From a virus: a stretch of 41,884 nucleotides of DNA. The notes under the pieces are model-generated. The model searched no databases. It saw nothing but the letters and a program-made list of their open reading frames with translations, and had not been told where the DNA came from. Of the stretch, positions 5,094 to 12,961 are shown in pieces (positions within the stretch are counted from its first letter, which is position 1; each line of letters begins with the position of its first letter). A program made the position numbers and the translations under genes. The stretch is taken from positions 1 to 41,884 of the IMG/VR virus record IMGVR_UViG_3300032291_003067; one strand, written 5' to 3'.

Positions 5094-7283
5094 ATGGATC
5101 TCGATATCCTGTCCCTAAATCCAATAGAATCGTGGCCACCGGAAAAAAAGCGCATGTGGGAACGTCTGCAGATCCTTGCACCCCGCATCATCGAAAAACA
5201 GGTGGACATCACTTCTGACCTTGGATCTGATTTCTTCACGATCAAAATGACCTTCGCACTGTTTGCCCAGGCGAAGGAGGCCAACACTTTTTATCACAAA
5301 GTCTGTGCGCTGGCTCCCAGCTACAACTATGACCACTGTGAGGATGCATTCAAAAAGGCTGCTGAGAAAACGAAATTCAAAACACTCAAGAGGCTGCTGG
5401 AAATCTGCCGCTTCCATGGCATTGATACCAACTTTGAAGATGAACCCGTTCCCCAGGATAAACAGTCTGAATATCTTCCGGAAGGAGTTGATGAAACCCA
5501 GTTTGATACCTACGGATTTTTTGAACACAAAAACCAGTACTTCACCCTGGAGAAGTCTGGCAACGGATGGAAGCCGGTAGCGTTCACCAATTTCAAGATG
5601 AAGGTGCTCTATCACATGGAGAACGGTATGAAGCCAAAGCGTACCATCGAGATCACCAACATCAAGGGTAAGTCCAAAAGGGTAGATGTGGAGACCGATA
5701 AGCTGGTGAGCAAGAATGAATTCAAGAAGCTGTGTGAAGGTTATGGCAACTACCGGTTTTTTGGGTCCGATGGTAAGCTGGATATGTTGAAAGCCTACCT
5801 GTATGAGCAGGAGTGCCCGGCTTTCCAGATCACTGAACTAGGCTGGCACGAAGATGGATTTTGGTGCTGGTCAAATGGACTCTTCAATTCCAAGTTCCAC
5901 CAGGTGGATACCAACGGCCATGTGGAGCTGCATGATAAGCACTACATCATTCCATCGGGCAACATGGATGAACCGGGCCGCATCAAGAAGTTCAGCAGCC
6001 AGATCCGCTTCCGGCATTTTGCTGAGCACAAGTCAACCTTCACGGAATGGTCCAGGCTTTACTGTGAAGTGTTCCCACAGAACGGCGCGATCATCCTTAC
6101 TTTCTCCGTGGCCTGTATGTTTTCAGATATCGTTTTCGGCATCAAGCAGTTCTTCCCGCTGCTGTTTATATACGGTGAAGGTGGATCCGGTAAAGGATCC
6201 GCGATCAAGATGGCTCAGCGGTTGTATGGCATCCCTCAGGATCCTTTGACGCTTTCCGGAAAAGCCAACACAGACAAAGCCAAGATTGCCATATTCGCCC
6301 AGTTCATCAATACGATGATGCTTCTGGAAGAGTACACACCCAACCATGACACGGATCAGCTGCTGAAGAACCTGTGGGATAGATATGGATATAAGCGCAG
6401 AACGATGGATTCCGGATACAATACAGAAACCGTTCCCATCCAGTCCGGTGTGGCGATCACTTCCAACTTCACCCCACAGGATGATCCACTTCTGCAAAGG
6501 GTGATATACCTGGATCACAATACAAACCAGTTTTCTCAGGATGCCAGTGACCGGTTCAATAAGCTGAAGGTCTATTCTGAGAAGGGAGTTACCAACTGTG
6601 CACATGAGCTGCTGTCACACAGGGCTACCATTGAATCAAAGTACCGTGACTTTCACCAGGATGTTTACAAAGAGATCAAGTCCAAGAATTCAGCCCTGGC
6701 TAATTGCACAGACAGGATGATTGAAAACATCTCCGTGCTGGTCACCATATACACCCTGCTCAGTGAGAACATGATTGTCTTCCCCTTCACCAGGGAGCAC
6801 CTGATTGATGAGCTGGTGAAGACCACCATCCGGCAGAATGAGAAGCGTGATTCCGGTGGCGAGATCCAGAAGTTCTTCGACATCTTCCAGACGGCCGTAC
6901 AGAAAGGAGATCTCATGGAGTATGTTCACTACCGGATCGATAACCAGCACCTATTCTTTAATGTGAAGCAGGTGTATGGGATCTATGCTGAGAATCACCG
7001 GCGCTTTTACAACGTGCCAGGCTTGACCCTCACCAACCTCAGGGATAAGCTAAAGATCCACCCGGCATACAGTGGCTACGCTGATACAGTAAGAATCTCC
7101 GGAGAAGCCAGGACAAGTGCCTTCCTGTTCCACTATGATAAACTGGGTATAGATCTGATCGCTGCAAGGGATGTGTTCAAGGGTATGCGCCGGAGCAATA
7201 ATCCGATGAATGAGAGCTACCAGGATAAGGTCAACAAGGAGAAGGGAGGCTATGAACCGGTCATACCAGGGCCATTATTGTAA
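5094..7283 (+). CDS. Primase/helicase-type P-loop ATPase (DUF927-like)
   Basis: The 729-aa product has a Walker A motif GEGGSGKGSA at residues 361-370 and a Walker B-like MMLLEE at 408-413. It is followed by a segment with SGVAITSNF and DDPLLQRVIYLD, which resembles sensor and arginine-finger regions of DUF927/D5-type helicases. The N-terminal 350 residues probably hold regulatory or DNA-binding parts; I see no classic TOPRIM or primase zinc motif. It lies directly upstream of a repeat-rich intergenic region and a DnaA-like gene, which suggests it opens or unwinds the phage origin. It is the largest early gene and the likely core replication enzyme. Confidence 0.7.
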   Translation: MDLDILSLNPIESWPPEKKRMWERLQILAPRIIEKQVDITSDLGSDFFTIKMTFALFAQAKEANTFYHKVCALAPSYNYDHCEDAFKKAAEKTKFKTLKRLLEICRFHGIDTNFEDEPVPQDKQSEYLPEGVDETQFDTYGFFEHKNQYFTLEKSGNGWKPVAFTNFKMKVLYHMENGMKPKRTIEITNIKGKSKRVDVETDKLVSKNEFKKLCEGYGNYRFFGSDGKLDMLKAYLYEQECPAFQITELGWHEDGFWCWSNGLFNSKFHQVDTNGHVELHDKHYIIPSGNMDEPGRIKKFSSQIRFRHFAEHKSTFTEWSRLYCEVFPQNGAIILTFSVACMFSDIVFGIKQFFPLLFIYGEGGSGKGSAIKMAQRLYGIPQDPLTLSGKANTDKAKIAIFAQFINTMMLLEEYTPNHDTDQLLKNLWDRYGYKRRTMDSGYNTETVPIQSGVAITSNFTPQDDPLLQRVIYLDHNTNQFSQDASDRFNKLKVYSEKGVTNCAHELLSHRATIESKYRDFHQDVYKEIKSKNSALANCTDRMIENISVLVTIYTLLSENMIVFPFTREHLIDELVKTTIRQNEKRDSGGEIQKFFDIFQTAVQKGDLMEYVHYRIDNQHLFFNVKQVYGIYAENHRRFYNVPGLTLTNLRDKLKIHPAYSGYADTVRISGEARTSAFLFHYDKLGIDLIAARDVFKGMRRSNNPMNESYQDKVNKEKGGYEPVIPGPLL

Positions 7284-7432
7284 AAAATGAGTGTCGCAGT
7301 TCAAATATGGGAAAAAACGTTCCTGACAGAACCTGACACTGACAAATAGATAAAATAATGAAAATCAATAAAATAAGTAATAGTAAAAGATCTAAAGTGT
7401 CAAGATGCGTCAGGATGCGTCAGAAACAGGGT

Positions 7433-7459
7433 TTTCGTTTCTGACAGAAACTGACGAAA
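7433..7459. repeat. Palindrome in the origin-like region
   Basis: GTTTCTG and CAGAAAC flank a single A at 7437-7451, forming a near-perfect 15-bp palindrome with TGACA at its centre. The flanks TTTTCG and CGAAAA extend the symmetry imperfectly. It is a candidate binding site for a dimeric protein. Confidence 0.5.
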
Positions 7460-7468
7460 AACAGGCTG

Positions 7469-7529
7469 TTCCTGACAAAATTCAAAACTTAAATAATTGA
7501 AAATCAGCTATTTAAGGTTTTGTCAGGAA
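7469..7529. repeat. 12-bp inverted repeat around an AT-rich spacer
   Basis: TTCCTGACAAAA (7469-7480) and TTTTGTCAGGAA (7518-7529) are perfect inverted copies separated by 37 bp of AT-rich sequence. TTCCTGACA also occurs at 7320-7328. The repeat contains the same TGACA word as the array at 2238-2314. Confidence 0.7.
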
Positions 7530-7587
7530 TGTCGGGTTTGTCAGGAAGGTTTTTCAGTGTTCCAGTGTAAAACAACAATTCACTTTT

Positions 7588-8106
7588 ATGTCACCATATT
7601 CAATCCCCGGAATCGTATCAGCCACCAGATTAAAGGTTAAGACCTACACAAAAGATGAGCTCATGGAAGCAATCCGGCGTACTGTTTCCAACATGTATAA
7701 CCTGGATGCAGAAAATGTCCTTCGTAAGAATCGGAAGCGCGAACTGGCTATTGCCAGGCATATCATGAGGTATATGGCTAGGTCCCTTACCAAGCTATCC
7801 CTTAAGGAGATCGGTGAGTACTTCCCTGGTGGAGGGCCAGCTGATCACACTACGGTCATGCATTCAGTTAGAACCACTTTGGACCTTATGGATACAGATC
7901 CGCAACTAAAGGCACAGGTGATTGATATCCGTAAGACAATCGAAGGTGGAGGCATTGTGATCAAGGGAGAGAGGAAAGCTATTCTTCCAGAGTGTATGAG
8001 AACAAAAGAAAAATATTACTCAGCTCGAAAGCAAAGAACCACAGTGATAGTAGAGCGTGAAATCACAATGTCAGAATCAGAAAAAGTAATGACTAAATAC
8101 TTATGA
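7588..8106 (+). CDS. Stand-alone DnaA domain IV-like protein
   Basis: Residues about 20-115 match the DNA-binding domain IV of DnaA: NRKRELAIARHIMRYMAR, then SLKEIGEYFPGGGPADHTTV, then MHSVRTTLDLM. The DHTTV signature aligns with the DHS/TTV loop and helix that contact the DnaA box, with two extra residues before the Asp. The AAA+ ATPase and domains I-III of DnaA are missing; the protein has 172 aa. The C-terminus ends in a tail shared with the gene at 8689. It lies just after the origin-like region, so it is a good candidate for an origin-binding or host-DnaA-competing protein. Confidence 0.75.
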   Translation: MSPYSIPGIVSATRLKVKTYTKDELMEAIRRTVSNMYNLDAENVLRKNRKRELAIARHIMRYMARSLTKLSLKEIGEYFPGGGPADHTTVMHSVRTTLDLMDTDPQLKAQVIDIRKTIEGGGIVIKGERKAILPECMRTKEKYYSARKQRTTVIVEREITMSESEKVMTKYL

Positions 8107-8708
8107 AACCATTCACACCACAAGATGATCAGTTCATCAGGGACAACTGCCTTACAATGTCCAGCCATGCAATGGATAAGGCACTTGGTAGAAGCAGGGG
8201 CGCAACCAGGCAAAGGATGGAGAGAATTGGTGTGGTTGTTCCAGAGGATATCAGGCAGAAGTTTTTTCAGGATTCGCTGATCAAACCGGGCAATGTTCCC
8301 CTGAATAAGGGAAAGGGCATGAGTAAGGAAATCAGGGATAAAGTCAAACATACCTGGTTTCCAAAGGGTCACCTTCCCCACAACACAAAGGAAGATGGAC
8401 TTGTGGTTACACGTCTTGATAATTCCGGTAGACCATATATGTACATCCGTGAGAAGGTTGGCAAGTGGGAACTGTATCACCGGCATCTGTGGAGGAAGCA
8501 TTTCGGAGAAATACCGAAGGGGCTGATTGTAGCATTCAAAGATGGCAACAGTGAGAATTGTGTGATAGACAATCTGGAGCTGGTAGATCGGAAGACCAAC
8601 ATGCTTCGCAACACCATCCATAACCTTCCGGAAGAAATAAGGAATACAAAATTATTAATCGGATCACTCAACCGTAAAATCAACAGACATGAGCAGAACC
8701 ATAAATGA
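8103..8708 (+). CDS. HNH endonuclease with N-terminal HTH
   Basis: The 201-aa product has a predicted helix-turn-helix at residues 5-45 (FIRDNCLTMSSHAMDKALGR) and an HNH nuclease core at about 126-165. The core shows YHRHLWRKHFGEIPKG, then IVAFKDGNSENC, then IDNLELVDRKTN, which is the HNH_3-type layout with His128, Asn and the final N-L-E-L. This family includes free-standing homing-type nucleases of phages. It overlaps the DnaA-like gene by 4 bp and the next gene by 20 bp. It may be a selfish element or take part in replication or packaging. Confidence 0.8.
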   Translation: MKPFTPQDDQFIRDNCLTMSSHAMDKALGRSRGATRQRMERIGVVVPEDIRQKFFQDSLIKPGNVPLNKGKGMSKEIRDKVKHTWFPKGHLPHNTKEDGLVVTRLDNSGRPYMYIREKVGKWELYHRHLWRKHFGEIPKGLIVAFKDGNSENCVIDNLELVDRKTNMLRNTIHNLPEEIRNTKLLIGSLNRKINRHEQNHK

Positions 8709-8961
8709 TCTCAGGAATCTTCTATTTCAGGCAATGGAAAATCTCAAAAGTGGCAAGATCGATGTGAACCAGGCAAAGCAAATGGCAAACCTTGGGCAGG
8801 TGATAGTCAACAGTGCCGTTGCAGAAACCAAGCATTTGAGGCAGGAAGGCGGTGCGGGTACTGGCTTCATCTTTAACGCGGATGATAAGAAATCTCTTCC
8901 ACTCACAACCAGGGAGCAGACGATGTCGGAACATGAAAAAGTAATCTCAAAATATCTCTGA
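8689..8961 (+). CDS. Small helical protein with shared C-terminal tail
   Basis: The 90-aa product is unrecognised. The first 45 residues are helical (NDLRNLLFQAMENLKSGKID), the middle is Gly-rich, and the end (REQTMSEHEKVISKYL) is nearly the same as the end of the DnaA-like protein (REITMSESEKVMTKYL). The shared tail points to a common partner or to local duplication. It overlaps the HNH gene by 20 bp. Confidence 0.5.
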   Translation: MSRTINDLRNLLFQAMENLKSGKIDVNQAKQMANLGQVIVNSAVAETKHLRQEGGAGTGFIFNADDKKSLPLTTREQTMSEHEKVISKYL

Positions 8962-8962
8962 C

Positions 8963-9256
8963 ATGGAACCAGTGAATAACCTGATTCAAGATTACTGCAT
9001 CGAAAACAAAGTTGCTATAAGGTTTTCAAATCAAGAAGAGCTTGATATGCTGCATGGCCTTTTTAACAGAATGAAGGAACCTTTTTATCTATGGAAGTGT
9101 GGTGGGTGGGTCTCTTACACTCAATTCAAAATTGATATGGCAACCACAACTATGCAGATCAAATGCTCATTTAGTGAAGATTATATTCTTCTCAGTTTGC
9201 AAGAGTTTTTTACCCTGGCACTCCCAAACAAAAGCATTCTTGAATCAATAAAATAA
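8963..9256 (+). CDS. Hypothetical protein (97 aa)
   Basis: The 97-aa product is mixed alpha/beta with many aromatic residues (FYLWKCGGWVSYTQFKIDM). I recognise no family or motif. It follows the previous gene after one base and precedes the putative metallopeptidase by 5 bp, so it belongs to the same transcript. Confidence 0.5.
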   Translation: MEPVNNLIQDYCIENKVAIRFSNQEELDMLHGLFNRMKEPFYLWKCGGWVSYTQFKIDMATTTMQIKCSFSEDYILLSLQEFFTLALPNKSILESIK

Positions 9257-9261
9257 AACAG

Positions 9262-9861
9262 ATGGACATCAAGGCAACATTTCATTTTTATGCAGTTGAA
9301 AACCAACCATACATTGGAGCATATCGAGCTGGATCATTCACAGAAGGAAATCCACAGATCATGTTTGCTATGGACTTTCATACATACACTCTAAAGGATA
9401 TTTCAAAGGAAGAATTGACAGATTCGTTCAAAGACGGGGTTCTGCAAACTCTGACACATGAGTTCTGCCACGCTATGCAAGAAATGCTGGATAAGGATTT
9501 TGACGAGCTTGAAGTTGAAAAAATTCTTGGTGCGTACAAGTCTACCTGGAACGTATTTGAAGCACCAGGAGCGGAAGAATTGCCTGAAGAGGTATTTAAA
9601 ATTTCAGACTTGCTGAGGTGGATTGACAATGTGGATTGTGAAACTGCTGCTGATTTCAAGGATGCCTTAAATAACCTATTTATGGGTCACCGGCAATGGA
9701 TAGAAGCTCACGGAATGACCAAGTATGAATCATTGAAAAAAGAGTTGGAGGATACAACAGCAACATGCAAAAAGTGGTATGAAGCTGCAATGTACTTTAA
9801 AGACATGGCGAACTTAGGAATAAGTATGGCCGACAAAAACTTAAACAACCCACAACCATGA
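9262..9861 (+). CDS. Putative zincin-type metallopeptidase
   Basis: The 199-aa protein contains HEFCH at residues 66-70 within QTLTHEFCHAMQEMLDK, a fit to the HExxH zinc and catalytic motif of zincins. Before it are predicted strands (PQIMFAMDFHTYTLKD), as in small zincin folds. A downstream Glu or Asp (for example in DELEVEKIL or APGAEELPEE) could be the third ligand, but none is certain. The C-terminal half is helical. It has no signal peptide and should act in the cytoplasm. It sits among small replication-region genes. Peptidase activity is inferred from one motif. Confidence 0.5.
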   Translation: MDIKATFHFYAVENQPYIGAYRAGSFTEGNPQIMFAMDFHTYTLKDISKEELTDSFKDGVLQTLTHEFCHAMQEMLDKDFDELEVEKILGAYKSTWNVFEAPGAEELPEEVFKISDLLRWIDNVDCETAADFKDALNNLFMGHRQWIEAHGMTKYESLKKELEDTTATCKKWYEAAMYFKDMANLGISMADKNLNNPQP

Positions 9862-10217
9862 TATTCTCAAAAGTAAAACAAAGGGAGCAGGAGACTATTG
9901 AAAGTCTGAATGATTTTGAACAATACATTCCTGCTGAACGGATTGAAGAGTTTAGGGCTAAGGTTGTCCACCTCAGTGTTATTGCATACATCCGTGGAAG
10001 GATTCGCCAATTGTACAGGGTTATAGAACATTATGAAAAGTACATGCACAGGAAGGATTGCGAGAAATTGACAGCTTGGCATCCTGAGCATCTTGCACAT
10101 ATACAGAGAGAGCGAAAGAACACCAATACCCATCTTGCTTGCTGGAGAGGCAAATTGGAAAAAATGCACAGAGTTCTGGATAATGTAATCACAAGCCCGA
10201 AGGAAATCAAATCTTGA
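9858..10217 (+). CDS. Helical hypothetical protein (119 aa)
   Basis: The 119-aa product is predicted almost fully helical and basic, with a likely coiled coil (RGRIRQLYRVIEHYEKYMHR and a second helix near residues 80-110). No family recognised. It overlaps the preceding gene by 4 bp (ATGA) and its stop overlaps the TTG start of the next mini-gene. Confidence 0.5.
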   Translation: MIFSKVKQREQETIESLNDFEQYIPAERIEEFRAKVVHLSVIAYIRGRIRQLYRVIEHYEKYMHRKDCEKLTAWHPEHLAHIQRERKNTNTHLACWRGKLEKMHRVLDNVITSPKEIKS

Positions 10218-10330
10218 CCACCCAATCCACCATATTACCCCTGCCACTTACCGAGGAAGAGGAAAAATTGGCTAAATTGATAGCCGAGATCTTGGTGGAT
10301 AGCATATTGAACCAGCAAAATCAACAGTAA
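10214..10330 (+). CDS. Mini-protein (38 aa, TTG start)
   Basis: A 38-codon frame begins with TTG at 10214, overlapping the previous stop as TTGA, and ends with TAA at 10328-10330, overlapping the next ATG. The product contains LTEEEEKLAKLIAEILVDSI, an acidic amphipathic helix. Very similar mini-proteins occur ahead of recombinase genes in Bacteroidota mobile elements as far as I recall. The interlocking overlaps on both sides argue that it is translated. Function unknown. Confidence 0.55.
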   Translation: MTTQSTILPLPLTEEEEKLAKLIAEILVDSILNQQNQQ

Positions 10331-10740
10331 TGGACGTAAAACAATTGAGGGTAGGCAACTGGCTTTGTGGTAAGAATAACAAATTCTTCAAAGTTGAAAG
10401 TATCTATAATACATGGAACGAAAATCTTGTTAATATAGATGCAAGTGTCGAAGGGATGCAGGGTTATGAAAGTGCGTGTATATCTGGTATTAATCTCGAC
10501 CAGTGTACACCTGTGCTTCTTACTTATGATAGACTTTTAATGGCAGGCTTTGAGTGCTTTCATATGAACCCAAGACTTGAAACATTTTATATAAACAGAT
10601 CCACCTATTACCCGTTCATCATTTACGAAACTAGGGATCGTCGGTTTTGCTTCAATGAAAATCTTGAAGTAAAAGATGTCCATCAGCTACAAAACCTTTT
10701 TTTTGCAATCACCGGAGAAGAACTTGATATTAAGCTATGA
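10330..10740 (+). CDS. Conserved Bacteroidota phage protein (136 aa)
   Basis: The 136-aa product begins MDVKQLRVGNWLCGKNNKF and continues with the pattern ITLT..-L...GF (TPVLLTYDRLLMAGFECF). I know this layout from many Bacteroidota phage and mobile-element hypotheticals (an RxGNxV opening followed by short beta strands). The function is not known. It is coupled on both sides, overlapping the mini-gene by one base and the recombinase gene by 4 bp. Confidence 0.6.
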   Translation: MDVKQLRVGNWLCGKNNKFFKVESIYNTWNENLVNIDASVEGMQGYESACISGINLDQCTPVLLTYDRLLMAGFECFHMNPRLETFYINRSTYYPFIIYETRDRRFCFNENLEVKDVHQLQNLFFAITGEELDIKL

Positions 10741-12314
10741 AAAAAGGCATACGATACCTCCGCATCTCAAAAGAGAAGCAGTCCAACTTCTCCATCGAAG
10801 CCCAAGATATGTACACCAAAGGCTGGTTTGATCGCAATGATGTGGAGATATCTGGCACCTTCATTGATGATGGGTTTACCGCACAGAACTTTGACCGCCC
10901 TGACTTCCAGAAACTGGAGGCCTTCATAAAACAGCATCATCGCAATGTAGACTACCTAGTAGTGAACTCCTTTGATCGTTTCTCCAGGGATGCCGGTGAA
11001 GCCCTGATGAAAATCAAGCAGCTACAGAACAAGTTTTCCATTTCCGTGGTATCCGTTGTTGAAGGTGTGACCTTTGACCGCAATGATCCAGGATCATTTT
11101 TTTATACAGGCCTGTTGCTTTTGAAAGGGGAGGATGAGCTGATCCGTCATAGGTACCGGATCAACATGGGCATTTACACTGCAAAGAAGAAGTTTGGCCG
11201 CTACCATGGCACACCTCCATGGGGATACAACCGGGTCAAAGATTCCGATGGCCGGCCCAACCTGGTACCGGATCCGGAGAAGGCAGAGGTGATCCGGTTC
11301 ATCTACAAACACTTTCTGCTGGGAGTGCCTCAGTACATTATCCTGGATGATGTCAAAGCCATGACCGGCAATTTCATCAAGTCCAATTCTGCGATCAAAC
11401 GGATCCTCACCAATGGTATCTATACCGGCTACCTGAATGTGAAGCCGGTGCGTGATCTTCCTGGTGGCGTGGTGGATGGTGCCTGGGAACCGATCATTGA
11501 CCGTCCCACCTGGCACATGGTCCAGGAGAAAATGAAGGGCGGCAATCTGAAGCTCATTGTGGATGATCAGCTTCCACTTCGCGGGATCCTCAAATGCCAC
11601 TGTGGTAAGACCATGACAGGCGCGCCCTCACGCGGGAAGTCTGGCAAGCTGTTCAACTATTACAAATGCGTGAAGCCTCACAATAACCTTTCTGCCAATA
11701 AAGCCCACCAGCAACTGGCAGAAGCGCTTTCTCACCTTTCTCTTCCGCATAACATGGTGGCCGCCATTACCCGATGGGCAGAATCAACCATGGAAGCCAG
11801 GCTAACGGAGAACAGGAAAATGATTGAAGCCAAGAAAAGGGATCTCCAAAATCTTGAGAAGCAGATCAACTCCCTGGAAGAGAAATACATCGCAGACAAG
11901 ATCCAGCATGACACTTACTACCGGTGGCACACTGAGTTCACGCAAAAGAAGGTTGATATCCGATACCAGGTGGATCAGCTGAGCGCCGATCAGAACGAAG
12001 CCTTCCTCCTGATGAGGGCAGAACTGCCGAAGCTGACTGACATGAAATACGTGTGGGAGAAGGCAGGAACACTGCATAGGCAAAGCCTGGTGAAGACGGT
12101 GTTCGATAGCCAATTGTATTACCGGGAGGGGGTCTATCGAACACCCTACATCATGCCCATCTTCCATCGTAACACATTGATTCTGAAAGAAAAAAACCTG
12201 CTGATTTACGAAGGCAAGCTTCAAAATCAGCAGGTACTCCCGTCAAGTGGAGCTGGCGGGATTGTAATCGAACACCTCACCCGCTTCTTGGAACTGATCC
12301 GTAAGATCGCCTAA
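10737..12314 (+). CDS. int: Large serine recombinase (integrase)
   Basis: The 525-aa protein has the resolvase-type N-terminal domain with RYLRISKEKQS, where Ser11 is the expected nucleophile, and the YLVVNSFDRFSRD motif. A recombinase domain follows (GTPPWGYNRV at about 156-165), then a zinc ribbon starting with CHCG at residue 287, and a long coiled coil at about 350-420. This is the order seen in phage serine integrases. It overlaps the previous gene by 4 bp and is followed by only 59 bp before the next gene. It should integrate and, with a directionality factor, excise the phage. No excision factor was identified with confidence; the small upstream proteins are candidates. Confidence 0.9.
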   Translation: MKKGIRYLRISKEKQSNFSIEAQDMYTKGWFDRNDVEISGTFIDDGFTAQNFDRPDFQKLEAFIKQHHRNVDYLVVNSFDRFSRDAGEALMKIKQLQNKFSISVVSVVEGVTFDRNDPGSFFYTGLLLLKGEDELIRHRYRINMGIYTAKKKFGRYHGTPPWGYNRVKDSDGRPNLVPDPEKAEVIRFIYKHFLLGVPQYIILDDVKAMTGNFIKSNSAIKRILTNGIYTGYLNVKPVRDLPGGVVDGAWEPIIDRPTWHMVQEKMKGGNLKLIVDDQLPLRGILKCHCGKTMTGAPSRGKSGKLFNYYKCVKPHNNLSANKAHQQLAEALSHLSLPHNMVAAITRWAESTMEARLTENRKMIEAKKRDLQNLEKQINSLEEKYIADKIQHDTYYRWHTEFTQKKVDIRYQVDQLSADQNEAFLLMRAELPKLTDMKYVWEKAGTLHRQSLVKTVFDSQLYYREGVYRTPYIMPIFHRNTLILKEKNLLIYEGKLQNQQVLPSSGAGGIVIEHLTRFLELIRKIA

Positions 12315-12373
12315 TGTATAAACTGGGGAAAAACCGACTGACAATCAATGCATAGCGTAGCTATATTAGAGTC
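12315..12373. other. Candidate attP region behind the integrase
   Basis: Serine-integrase attP sites are usually short and next to the gene. There is no room upstream (genes overlap), so this 59-bp gap is the most likely place. It contains ATAGC-GTA-GCTAT (12353-12365), a perfect 5-bp inverted repeat around a 3-bp centre. No host junction is available to confirm it. Confidence 0.3.
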
Positions 12374-12907
12374 GTGAGGACATTTGCGGTTAATATTCCT
12401 ACGAAGCCTTACCTGCGTAAATACATCCATAAGCGCTACGGACATCCTATCCCCTTGAACCATCGTACCCTGATTGGGTCCGTTATCCTATCATACTTGC
12501 AAAAGAAGGTGTATTCCGATAGGTCTTCCCAGGAGGATCTCCGGAATACTTTTTCCCAGTTCACTGAGCGCATTGAATGCGTGATCCCTCAGAACGAGGT
12601 TATCTGGGGCACCGGTGGGCTGAACATCGAAGTTGCCAAAGTGCTGGTCATCAACCGATACTTTGGGAACCATTTTGAAGAAGATCTCTACCATTTTTGC
12701 CAGCGCAATATTACACCGGGCCGGTATGCCGGTTATGACCGTGCCCTGGATCTATTTGCCAAGCGCTATGATATCGAGTTTGAAGAGGATATCACCTTTG
12801 AAGCTTTGAAGAAAATGGAGTACCGGTACCGAAAATCTTTTGAGCAAAATTTAACCGCAATTGTCCCGCCGTCAGGCAGCTACACCCAGATGTCGATTTT
12901 CGCGTAA
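12374..12907 (+). CDS. Conserved hypothetical protein (177 aa)
   Basis: Translation starts with GTG at 12374. The 177-aa product opens FAVNIPTKPYLRKYIHKRYG and ends in a helical segment (FEALKKMEYRYRKSFEQN) and a short tail. I have an impression of similar proteins in Bacteroidota prophages, but no function can be named. It lies between the integrase and the first late unit and may be a regulator, which would fit a switch gene position. Confidence 0.5.
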   Translation: MRTFAVNIPTKPYLRKYIHKRYGHPIPLNHRTLIGSVILSYLQKKVYSDRSSQEDLRNTFSQFTERIECVIPQNEVIWGTGGLNIEVAKVLVINRYFGNHFEEDLYHFCQRNITPGRYAGYDRALDLFAKRYDIEFEEDITFEALKKMEYRYRKSFEQNLTAIVPPSGSYTQMSIFA

Positions 12908-12921
12908 ACGGCTGTTAATCC

Positions 12922-12930
12922 TGTCCTTTC
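12922..12930 (+). promoter_or_regulatory. Late element 1 (TGTCCTTTC)
   Basis: First of six intergenic copies of this word in plus orientation. Here it lies in TAATCCTGTCCTTTCCC, 15 bp behind a stop codon and 32 bp before the ATG at 12962. It marks the start of the tailspike and lysis unit. Confidence 0.55.
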
Positions 12931-12961
12931 CCTCGCATAAATAATCTACCAATTTACACCC

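Larger units (their letters stand above)
7319..7543. other. Putative replication origin (TGACA repeats plus AT-rich core)
   Basis: The 304-bp gap between the helicase and the DnaA-like gene holds many TGACA/TGTCA words: 7324, 7334, 7340, 7442 and 7473 on one strand, 7398, 7521 and 7539 on the other, with one-base variants at 7408, 7418, 7452 and 7530. An AT-rich stretch (7342-7397) lies between them and could be the unwinding element. Many sites are spaced 9 or 10 bp apart. No clear DnaA box (TTATNCACA) is seen. Origin function is inferred from layout and neighbours. Confidence 0.5.

Noticed and set aside
7284-7587. Canonical DnaA boxes (TTATNCACA)
   Set aside because: None seen on either strand, so the region is not called a host-type oriC.
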